A stretch of 64,000 nucleotides of DNA, from positions 50,570 to 114,569 of the forward strand of contig CAZIZN010000017.1 of NCBI GenBank assembly GCA_964543795.1, read 5' to 3'. A program made the translations under genes and the position numbers. Source of the stretch: JACKIC01 sp964543795 (lineage in GTDB: Bacteria; Planctomycetota; UBA1135; UBA2386). Positions 42,062-49,229 of the stretch are shown here, piece by piece. Below the pieces are notes generated by a model. It ran no database searches, was not told where the DNA came from, and saw nothing but the letters and a program-made list of their open reading frames with translations. Numbering within the stretch: the stretch's first letter is position 1; each line of letters begins with the position of its first letter.

Positions 42062-44955
42062 CGCGACACCTCCGCGACGAGCGTGCCGTCGAGGTCGAGC
42101 GGACGCTGCCAGGCGCGCTGCGCGTCGGCGACCGCGACCTCGGCGACGGCGCGGCCGCCGTGCACGAAGGTCACCGTCGCGGTGGCGACGACCTCGCCGA
42201 TCACCGCGTGCGGCACGCCGGCGAGGTGGCGCTGCAGGTCCGGCAGCCTGCCTTCGTCGACCTCGAGCAGCAGTCGGCTCTGCGACTCGCTGAACAGGAG
42301 TCGCTCTGGCGGCAGCGGTACCGGTGTCGGCATCGCGCCGAGGTCGATCCGCGCACCGAGCTGGCCGCCGATCGCCATCTCGAGGACCGCGGCGCCGAGT
42401 CCGCCTTCGCTGAGGTCGTGCGCCGACCGGACGCAGCCGTCGGCGATGGCGCGGTGGCACGCGTGCAGCACCGCACGGCCGAGCGCGTGGTCGACGCGCG
42501 GCACGTTGGCGCCGAGCGCGCCCTTGGTCTTGTAGTAGACGCTGCCGCCCAGTTCGTCCTTGGTGGTGCCGACGAGTACCAGGAGGCTGCCCGCGAGCTT
42601 CCAGTCGGTGGTCAGGGTCTTCGTCACGTCGGGGATCACCGACATCGCCGTCACGAGGATGCAGCCGGGGATGCGGATCGTGCGTCCCTCCGTCCGGAAC
42701 TCGTTGTGCAGCGAGTCCTTGCCCGACACGAACGGCGTGCGGTAGGTGGTCGCGAGGGCGCACAGCGCCTCGGTCGCGCGCACGAGGTCGCCGAACGCAT
42801 ACGGGTCCTTGGTGCTGCCCCAGCTGTAGTTGTCGAGCACGGCCGTGTAGTCGGGGTCGCCGCCCGCGGCGACGATGTTGCGCAGCGCCTCGTCGATCGC
42901 GCACTCGGCCATCGCCGCCGGGTCGATGCGGCTGTAGCGCGGGTTGAGACCGTTGGCGAGCACGATGCCGCGCCGGCTGCCGAGCTTGGGGGCGAGCACC
43001 GCCGCGTCGCTCGGGCCGTTGTCGCGCACGCCGCACAGCGGCTTGCCCGCCGAGCCGGCCTGCACCTCGTGGTCGTACTGGCGCACGATCCACTCCTTGC
43101 TGCAGACGCCGAAGTCCGCCATCACCGCGAGCAGTGCCGATCGCAGGTCGGCCTCGGGCGGCAGGGACGGCTCGGCCGCGGCGACCGGCCGGTATATCGC
43201 CTCGCGCTCGCGGACCGGCAGACCCTTGTGCAGGAAGTGCAGGTCGAGGTCGGCGTGCACGGTGCCCGCGAAGCGGACCACGAGGCGGCCCGTCGCGGTG
43301 AACGTGCCGAGCACCGTCGCTTCGCACGCCTCCTCGCGGCAGATCGCGCGCAGGCGGTCGAGCTTCGCCGGTGGCACGGCGAGCACCATGCGTTCCTGCG
43401 CCTCGCTGATCCAGATCTCCCAGGGGGCGAGCCCCTGGTACTTGAGCGGCGCGTGCTGCAGTTCGACCTCGGCGCCCAGGCCCTCGGCCATCTCGCCGAC
43501 GGCCGAGCTGAATCCTCCTGCGCCGCAGTCGGTGATCGCGGAGAACAGATCCTCGTCGGCGCAGCGCAACACCGCGTCCATCACCTTGCGTTCGGTGATC
43601 GGATCGCCGATCTGCACCGCACCCGAACTGGTCTTCTCGCTCTCGGTGTGCAGCTCGAGCGAACTGAACGTCGCGCCGTGGATGCCGTCGCGGCCGGTGC
43701 GGCCGCCGAGTGCGACGATCACGTCGCCGGCGTGGGCCTGCTTCGTCGCGCGGGCGGTCGGCAGGATGCCGATGTTGCCGACGTAGACGAGCGGGTTGCC
43801 GACGAAGTTCTCGTCGAAGTGCACGCTGCCGTTCACGGTCGGGATCCCCATCGGATTGCCGTAGTCGCGCACGCCGGCGACGACGCCCTTGAGCACCGTC
43901 AGCGGGTGCAGGCATCCCTGGGGCACGTTCGCGGCGGCCATGTCCGGCGGCGCGAAGCAGAACACGTCGGTGCTGGCGATCGGGCGCGCGCCGAGACCGG
44001 TGCCGAGCACGTCGCGGATCACGCCGCCGACGCCGGTGCCCGCACCGCCGAACGGCTCGATCGCCGACGGCCGGTTGTGGGTCTCGACCTTGATGCAGAC
44101 CGAGTCGACGTCGTCGAAGCGGATGATGCCGGCGTTGTCGACGAAGACGCTGACGCAGAAGTCGCGCTCGAGCGAGTGGGTGACGTGGGCGATCGTACTC
44201 TTGAGCAGGTTGTCGATGACCTTGCCCTGCCAGCGCACCCGGCCGGTCAGGGTCTTGTGCTTGCAGTGCTCGCTCCAGGTCTGCGCCAGCGTCTCGAGCT
44301 CCATGCGCGTCGGTGCACGTCCCTGCGCGGCGAAGTGCGCCTGGATCGCCAGCATCTCCTCGCCGTCGAGCGCGAGTCCGCCGTCCTGCGAGAGCTTCTC
44401 GAGTCCGTCCTTGGCGAGGTGCGCCAGCGGGATCGGATGCACGGCGCGGTCGGCGGTGCCGCCGCCCGTCGGCAGGCCCTCCGGAAGCCGCTCGTGCAGC
44501 ACCTCGTGCACGACGTCGTTGGCGAGCGCGCGGCGAGCGGCCGCCACGAGTTGTCCACCTTCCGCGTCGGTGCGCACGTCGTAGGCGCGGTAGGTGCCCG
44601 TGGCGACGGCCGGCAGGTGCATGTCGGCCAGCGCCTTCTGCACCGAGTGAGCGACGGGATCGGTCACACCCGGCCGCGGCACGACGACGATGCGGTGCAC
44701 GCCGGGTTGGGGATGCGGGTCGGCGGCGCCCGGCGCGTGGACGACGAACTGGTCGAGGACGGGGTCGCAGAGCACGCTGCGCGCGAACTCGCGCACCGCG
44801 GTCTCGGGCAGTTCGGCGGCGATCAGGTAGCCGCGGCGGCTGCGCACGTCGCGCACGTTCGCGATCCCGGCGGCGGTGAGCGCGCGCTTCGCCGCGCTGC
44901 CCGCGGGATCGGGGTGTTCCGAGCGAACGAGCACGTCGACGCGCCAAGCCTGCAT
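42058..44955 (-). CDS. purL: Phosphoribosylformylglycinamidine synthase, PurS-PurL fusion
   Basis: A 965-aa protein, the synthetase part of FGAM synthase. Residues ~1-75 and ~85-165 each look like a PurS domain (VDVLVRSEHPDPAGSAAKRAL and VHRIVVVPRPGVTDPVAHSV). The PurL body follows with 'TLAQTWSEHCKHKTLTGRV', 'VKVETHNRPSAIEPFGGAGT'-type sequence, 'ITDCGAGGFSSAVGEMAEG' and 'AHDLSEGGLGAAVLEMAIGG'. It thus replaces separate purS and purL genes. The first ATG (44955) is preceded directly by an in-frame GTG. The purQ gene overlaps the 3' end by four bases. Confidence 0.95.
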   Translation of the reverse strand: MQAWRVDVLVRSEHPDPAGSAAKRALTAAGIANVRDVRSRRGYLIAAELPETAVREFARSVLCDPVLDQFVVHAPGAADPHPQPGVHRIVVVPRPGVTDPVAHSVQKALADMHLPAVATGTYRAYDVRTDAEGGQLVAAARRALANDVVHEVLHERLPEGLPTGGGTADRAVHPIPLAHLAKDGLEKLSQDGGLALDGEEMLAIQAHFAAQGRAPTRMELETLAQTWSEHCKHKTLTGRVRWQGKVIDNLLKSTIAHVTHSLERDFCVSVFVDNAGIIRFDDVDSVCIKVETHNRPSAIEPFGGAGTGVGGVIRDVLGTGLGARPIASTDVFCFAPPDMAAANVPQGCLHPLTVLKGVVAGVRDYGNPMGIPTVNGSVHFDENFVGNPLVYVGNIGILPTARATKQAHAGDVIVALGGRTGRDGIHGATFSSLELHTESEKTSSGAVQIGDPITERKVMDAVLRCADEDLFSAITDCGAGGFSSAVGEMAEGLGAEVELQHAPLKYQGLAPWEIWISEAQERMVLAVPPAKLDRLRAICREEACEATVLGTFTATGRLVVRFAGTVHADLDLHFLHKGLPVREREAIYRPVAAAEPSLPPEADLRSALLAVMADFGVCSKEWIVRQYDHEVQAGSAGKPLCGVRDNGPSDAAVLAPKLGSRRGIVLANGLNPRYSRIDPAAMAECAIDEALRNIVAAGGDPDYTAVLDNYSWGSTKDPYAFGDLVRATEALCALATTYRTPFVSGKDSLHNEFRTEGRTIRIPGCILVTAMSVIPDVTKTLTTDWKLAGSLLVLVGTTKDELGGSVYYKTKGALGANVPRVDHALGRAVLHACHRAIADGCVRSAHDLSEGGLGAAVLEMAIGGQLGARIDLGAMPTPVPLPPERLLFSESQSRLLLEVDEGRLPDLQRHLAGVPHAVIGEVVATATVTFVHGGRAVAEVAVADAQRAWQRPLDLDGTLVAEVSR

Positions 44956-45016
44956 CACCGCACGATGCCGGGGGCCGTTCGGCGGCGCAAGCTTCGCCCG
45001 CGCGGCGGGCCGGCGG

Positions 45017-46165
45017 TCAGGGCTCTGCCGCCGGCAGGGCGACGAGGAACTCGCTGCCTCGGCCGGGTTCGCTGCGCAACTGGATGCTGCCCTGCGCCTG
45101 TTCGACGATCGCCCGCGCCGTCGACAGGCCGAGCCCGGTGCCGATCTCGGCGGGTTTGGTGGTGAAGAACGGCTCGAACACGCGTTCGTGCAGCTCCGGC
45201 GGGATGCCGATGCCGGAGTCCGCGACGCGGATGACGACGTGGCTGCCGCGCGGGTGCGCCCGCCAGGCGTCGCCGACCGGGTCGGGCGCGGCGCGTTCGG
45301 TGGCGACGTTCAGGGCGCCGCCGTGCGGCATCGCGTCGACGGCGTTGAGCAGCAGGTTCAGCAGGACCTGCTCGAACTGCACCCGGTCGCCGCGGATGCG
45401 CGCGCCCGCCGTGGCGAGGCGGGCCGTCACGTCGATGCGGCCCGGCAGCGAGGGGCGGGCCAGGGCCAGCACGCTGCGTACGATCTCGTCGGGATCGAGC
45501 GCGGCGGCCGGCATCGGTTCCCGGCGCGCGAAGGCCAGCATCTGGCGCGACAGGCTGCGCGCGCGCGCGAGCGCCTCGACGACCTCGGCGAGCGGCTCGC
45601 GGGCCGGGGCGTCCGGCTCGAGCAACTGCAGTGCGATCTCGAGGTTGCCGAGCACGACGGTGTTGAGGTTGTTGAGGTCGTGGGCGATGCCCCCGGCGAG
45701 GCGGCCGATCGATTCGACGCGCTGCAGGTGGCGCAGCTCGTCCTCCTGCCGGCGCAGCAGCAGCTCCGAGCGCGCCTGCGAGAGCCGCAGCTCCTTGGCC
45801 TCGATCGCCGCGCGCACCGCGGACGGCAGCCGGGCCAGGCGGTCCTTCATGAGGTAATCGGTGGCCCCCAGGCGCAGCGCCGACAGCAGCTGCTCCTCGG
45901 TCGTGCTGCCCGAGACGACGACGAACGGCACGTCGGGATGCACGCGCCGCGTCTCCTTCAGCGCGGCGGGCACGTCGAGGTCCGGCAGCGCATAGTCGGC
46001 CACGACGACGTCGAACGAGCGTGCGAGCTGCTGCTCGAGGTCCCTGCTGCACGTGGCGATCGTGAAGTCGCAGTCCAGCCCGTCGCTGCGCAACACCCGC
46101 TGGATCAGTTCGGCGTCGAGCGGGCTGTCTTCGATCAGGAGGACGCGGACGCGGCGCGAGGTCAT
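45017..46165 (-). CDS. Hybrid response regulator-histidine kinase (receiver first)
   Basis: A 382-aa protein. Receiver residues ~5-120, with acidic pair Glu12-Asp13 and phospho-acceptor Asp57 (VVVADYALPDLD). A short linker leads to a kinase core with H-box GRLAGGIAHDLNNLNTVVLGN (His around 161), N-box region LLNLLLNAVDAM, VADSGIGIPPEL and the G-box GTGLGLSTARAIV. There is no membrane segment, so it is cytosolic. The receiver-before-kinase order is that of two-component relay hybrids. Its ATG overlaps the upstream response regulator stop by four bases, making it the last gene of a three-gene signalling operon. Confidence 0.92.
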   Translation of the reverse strand: MTSRRVRVLLIEDSPLDAELIQRVLRSDGLDCDFTIATCSRDLEQQLARSFDVVVADYALPDLDVPAALKETRRVHPDVPFVVVSGSTTEEQLLSALRLGATDYLMKDRLARLPSAVRAAIEAKELRLSQARSELLLRRQEDELRHLQRVESIGRLAGGIAHDLNNLNTVVLGNLEIALQLLEPDAPAREPLAEVVEALARARSLSRQMLAFARREPMPAAALDPDEIVRSVLALARPSLPGRIDVTARLATAGARIRGDRVQFEQVLLNLLLNAVDAMPHGGALNVATERAAPDPVGDAWRAHPRGSHVVIRVADSGIGIPPELHERVFEPFFTTKPAEIGTGLGLSTARAIVEQAQGSIQLRSEPGRGSEFLVALPAAEP

Positions 46166-46593
46166 GGTCGGCTCCGGTTCGGCGGTTCGTTGAGCAGCAG
46201 CCAGTAGAGGCCGATCTGTCGCACCGCCTCGGTGAAGGCGGCGAAGTCGACCGGCTTGCGCACGAAGCTGTTCACCCCCGCGCGGTAGCAGGCGTCGATC
46301 TCGGGCTGGTCGTCGGTCGACGTGAGGATCACGACCGGCAGGTCGCGCGTGGCGGCGTGGCGCTTCATCTCGGTCAGCACCTCGAGACCGCCGAGCTTGG
46401 GCAGCTTGAGGTCGAGGATGACGAGCCGCGGGCGCGCCGGCGGCTGCGCGTCGGAGCCGAACAGGACCTGCAGGGCCTCGGCGCCGTCGCGCGCGACGAC
46501 GATGTGGTTGGCGACGTGCTTCTGCAGCGTACGCAGGGTCAGCTCGAGGTCGCGGGGATCGTCCTCGACGAGCAGGATCGCGGGTTCGGTCAT
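46162..46593 (-). CDS. Single-domain response regulator (Rcp1/CheY-like)
   Basis: A 143-aa receiver with no output domain. Acidic pocket Glu10-Asp11-Asp12, phospho-acceptor Asp61 (VILDLKLPKLGG), Thr/Ser in VVILTSTDDQ and Lys in FVRKPV. It resembles cyanobacterial Rcp1, which pairs with phytochrome-type kinases, and the kinase encoded just upstream is of that type. The start overlaps the kinase gene stop (ATGA), and the stop overlaps the hybrid kinase start. Likely phosphotransfer within the operon is inference. Confidence 0.93.
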   Translation of the reverse strand: MTEPAILLVEDDPRDLELTLRTLQKHVANHIVVARDGAEALQVLFGSDAQPPARPRLVILDLKLPKLGGLEVLTEMKRHAATRDLPVVILTSTDDQPEIDACYRAGVNSFVRKPVDFAAFTEAVRQIGLYWLLLNEPPNRSRP

Positions 46594-48194
46594 GGTGGTG
46601 GACTCCCGGCGCGGAGCGAGAAGGTGATCGTGGCCCCGGCGCCCGGTCGACCCTCCGCGGCGATGGCTCCGCCGTGCCGGAGGACGATCCGATGGCAGAG
46701 CGCCAGGCCGATGCCCGTGCCCTCGAAGTCCTCGCTGCGGTGCAGCCGCTGGAAGGGCGTGAAGAGCTTGTCGGCGTAACGCGGATCGAAGCCCACTCCG
46801 TTGTCCGCGACCGTGAACACGGCGTGTCCGTCGCGCTCGTGTCGTCGCACCACGATCCGCGGTTCGGGCTGCGGTCGGCTGTACTTCACGGCGTTGCCGA
46901 TCAGGTTGCGGAACAGTTCGCGCAGCAGCACCGGATCGGCCTCCGTCCAGCCGAGCGGCCCCACGTCGAAGTCGGGCGGGTGCGAGCCGGCGGCGGCCCT
47001 CGATTCGGCCACCACGGTCGCGACGAGCCGGTCGACGTCGACCGGAGCCATGGCGAGTTCGTGCCGGCCGAGCCTGGAGAGGCGCAGCAGCGCATCGATC
47101 AGCGCCCCCATGTCGCGGCAGCTGCTGCGGATCACGCCGAGCACGCGCTGCGCCTCGGGCGGCAGCGCGGCGCCGTGGTCTTCGGCGAGGATCCCCGCGA
47201 AACCGTCGATCGCGCGCAGCGGCGCGCGCAGGTCGTGCGACACGGAGTAGCTGAACGCCTCCATCTCGCGGTGTGCCGCAGCGAGTTCGCGGGTGCGTTC
47301 GGTGACGCGTTCCTCGAGGGCTTCGTTCGCCGCCGCGAGCTGCGCCGTGCGCAGCCGCACGAGTTCGTTCGCGCGCGCCGTCGTACGCGCCGCGCTGCCG
47401 AAGCCCACGGCCGCCAGCGCGGTGGCCAGGATGCCGAGTGCTGCGGCCACCGCTGCGAGCGGGATGCCGCCCGGGGTCAGCGGTTCGCCCGCATAGCGCA
47501 GCTCGAGCCCGAGGCCGCCGATCGTCACGTGTTCGCGCGGCGCGGCGTGCGCCTGCCGGGGCGTCGGGCTCGGCGCGCCTTCGTGCGCGAGCACGGTCGC
47601 CTCCGTCGATCCGGCCGGGCGAGCGCACAGCTGCAGTTCGAGGCCGGTGAACGGGAAGTCGGACGCGGCCAACTGCAGGGTCGCTTCGGGATCCAGTGCG
47701 ACGAGCAGTTCGCCGGCGGGTTGATCGGGGCGCTGCCGCAGCAGGACCAGCGGGCGATCCGCGACCCGATGGATCTGTGCCACGGTGGTCGGGGACGTCG
47801 CCGCCGGCTGGTCGCCGAGCAGGCACGCGGCGAGCGCGTGCGTGGCCGTCGGCGGCGCCACGTAGGGGGCCGGCGCCTCGGTGTCGCCCGACCGCCCTGC
47901 CGGGCGCCACGCGACCCATTCCGCGCCGAAGTCCGCGTCGAGCACCCGCTGCGCGAAGTTGGCGAACTCGTCGGTGCGCACGTGGTCGCTGGCCGCGAAG
48001 AACGCGGTGAGCAGGTCGAGCGCGAGCGGCGCCCGTTCGAGGTGGCTGCGCGCGTCGCGGAGCCGTTCGGTGGCGAGGCGTTCGCGATGCAGACGTCGCG
48101 CGTCGGCCTCCTGGTTCGCCAGTGCCATCGCGGCCACGGTGGTCATGGCGAGGCCGGTGACCACGGCCCAGGTTGCCTTCGAGGGTTTGCCCAT
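46590..48194 (-). CDS. Membrane sensor histidine kinase with periplasmic CHASE-like domain
   Basis: A 534-aa protein. One membrane helix near residues 8-25 (AVVTGLAMTTVAAMAL) and another at ~245-270 (IPLAAVAAALGILATALAAVGFG) bracket a ~215-residue periplasmic region resembling CHASE domains ('FAQRVLDADFGAEWVAWRPA'). A coiled-coil linker ('LRTAQLAAANEALEERVTERTREL') leads to HisKA (FSYSVSHDLRAPLRAIDGF) and HATPase (NLIGNAVKYS, DNGVGFDPRYADKLFTPFQR, GTGIGLALC). The kinase core resembles Cph1-type kinases. The ATG at 48194 is favoured because TAGAAT lies 32 bases upstream, after the alternative ATG at 48254. Confidence 0.9.
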   Translation of the reverse strand: MGKPSKATWAVVTGLAMTTVAAMALANQEADARRLHRERLATERLRDARSHLERAPLALDLLTAFFAASDHVRTDEFANFAQRVLDADFGAEWVAWRPAGRSGDTEAPAPYVAPPTATHALAACLLGDQPAATSPTTVAQIHRVADRPLVLLRQRPDQPAGELLVALDPEATLQLAASDFPFTGLELQLCARPAGSTEATVLAHEGAPSPTPRQAHAAPREHVTIGGLGLELRYAGEPLTPGGIPLAAVAAALGILATALAAVGFGSAARTTARANELVRLRTAQLAAANEALEERVTERTRELAAAHREMEAFSYSVSHDLRAPLRAIDGFAGILAEDHGAALPPEAQRVLGVIRSSCRDMGALIDALLRLSRLGRHELAMAPVDVDRLVATVVAESRAAAGSHPPDFDVGPLGWTEADPVLLRELFRNLIGNAVKYSRPQPEPRIVVRRHERDGHAVFTVADNGVGFDPRYADKLFTPFQRLHRSEDFEGTGIGLALCHRIVLRHGGAIAAEGRPGAGATITFSLRAGSPPP

Positions 48195-48225
48195 GTTCGC
48201 GGCCAGCGCCGTGGCTCCCGCGGCG

Positions 48226-48231
48226 ATTCTA
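48226..48231 (-). promoter_or_regulatory. -10 element of the signalling operon
   Basis: TAGAAT on the minus strand differs from TATAAT at one position. It ends 31 bases before the kinase ATG at 48194, and it lies downstream of the alternative ATG (48254), which argues against that start. No convincing -35 was found. Confidence 0.5.
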
Positions 48232-48303
48232 CCTTCGGCGGAGCACCTGCCCACCTGCGACCCCGTCGCAGTCGCCGCAATCCCACCGTCGGTGTGCGGG
48301 TCC

Positions 48304-48376
48304 GATCGGGCGGCCCGGTCGCGACGGCCCGGTCGCGACGGCCCGATCGTGACGGCCCGGTCGCGGCGGCCCGGTC
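48304..48376. repeat. 14-bp tandem repeat array (ggtcgcgacggccc)
   Basis: About five units occur: 48304-48316 (13 bp, variant), 48317-48330, 48331-48344, 48345-48358 (gatcgtgacggccc) and 48359-48372, plus a partial. They occupy the gap between panB and the kinase gene, upstream of the kinase promoter. Units differ by one or two bases. The spacing is direct with no spacers, so this is a minisatellite and not a CRISPR array. Confidence 0.85.
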
Positions 48377-48415
48377 GGTGTGCGGCTTCGAGGCGGGACT
48401 GCCGAGCCCCTGGTC

Positions 48416-49225
48416 CTAATAGCTCTCGTCCTGACTCGGAAAACCGCCTGAGCGGACGTCGGCGCAGTAGCTTCGCACCGCGAGGTCGATCGATTCCGCG
48501 AGCTCGAGGTAGCGCCGGGCGAAACGGGGGCGGAAGCGGGTGAACAGGCCGAGCAGGTCGTGCGTCACCAGGATCTGTCCGTCCACGCCGGGTCCGGCAC
48601 CGATGCCGATCACGGGGATGTCGACGGCGGCGGCGACGGCGGTGCCGAGCGCCGCGGGGACCTTCTCGAGCACGAGCGCGAAGGCGCCGGCGTCGCGCAG
48701 GCTGCGACTGTCGGCGACGATGCGCTCCTGTTCGGCCGGGTCCTGGCCCCGCGCCTTGTAGCTGCCGAACTGGTGGATGCTCTGCGGGGTGAGACCGAGG
48801 TGGCCCATCACCGGGATGCCGGCGTCGACGAGGCGACGCACGGTGGGGGCGAAGGCCTCGCCACCCTCGAGCTTCACCGCCTCGGCGAGCCCTTCCTTGA
48901 GCAGCCGACCGGCGTTGCGCAGCGCGTCTTCGATGCTGACCTGATAGCTCAGGAACGGCAGGTCGCCGACCACGAGCGCGCGCTTGCAGGCGCGGCCGAC
49001 GAGTTCGCAGTGGTAGACCATCTGGTCCATCGTCACCGGGACCGTCGTGTCGCGTCCCTGCACGACCGTGGCGACCGAGTCGCCGACCAGCACGACGTCG
49101 ACGCCGGCCGCGTCGAGCAGGCCGGCGAACAGGTGGTCGTAGGCGGTGAGCGCGGTGATGCGCTCGCCGCGCTGCTTCATCGCGCGCAGGGTCGCGGTCG
49201 TGACCTTGGCCGCCCCGGCAGCCAT
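48416..49225 (-). CDS. panB: 3-methyl-2-oxobutanoate hydroxymethyltransferase
   Basis: A 269-aa enzyme making ketopantoate for pantothenate and CoA. Motifs include ITALTAYDHLFAGLLDAAGVDVVLVGDS, 'VTMDQMVYHCELVGRA', 'DAGIPVMGHLGLTPQS', 'LVLEKVPAALG' (catalytic Glu) and VIGIGAGPGVDGQILVTHDLLGL. Length is normal. The ATG at 49225 starts the conserved part, and the open frame before it has a basic low-complexity sequence. The start lies five bases before the stop of the PcnB gene, so the two are probably cotranscribed. Confidence 0.95.
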   Translation of the reverse strand: MAAGAAKVTTATLRAMKQRGERITALTAYDHLFAGLLDAAGVDVVLVGDSVATVVQGRDTTVPVTMDQMVYHCELVGRACKRALVVGDLPFLSYQVSIEDALRNAGRLLKEGLAEAVKLEGGEAFAPTVRRLVDAGIPVMGHLGLTPQSIHQFGSYKARGQDPAEQERIVADSRSLRDAGAFALVLEKVPAALGTAVAAAVDIPVIGIGAGPGVDGQILVTHDLLGLFTRFRPRFARRYLELAESIDLAVRSYCADVRSGGFPSQDESY

Positions 49226-49229
49226 CGCC

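Noticed and set aside
42160..45165. 1001-codon plus-strand frame opposite purL
   Set aside because: It is a shadow of purL with no domain and His/Val/Arg-biased composition.
48304..48376. CRISPR array
   Set aside because: The 14-bp units are directly adjacent with no spacers and no cas genes occur in the window.
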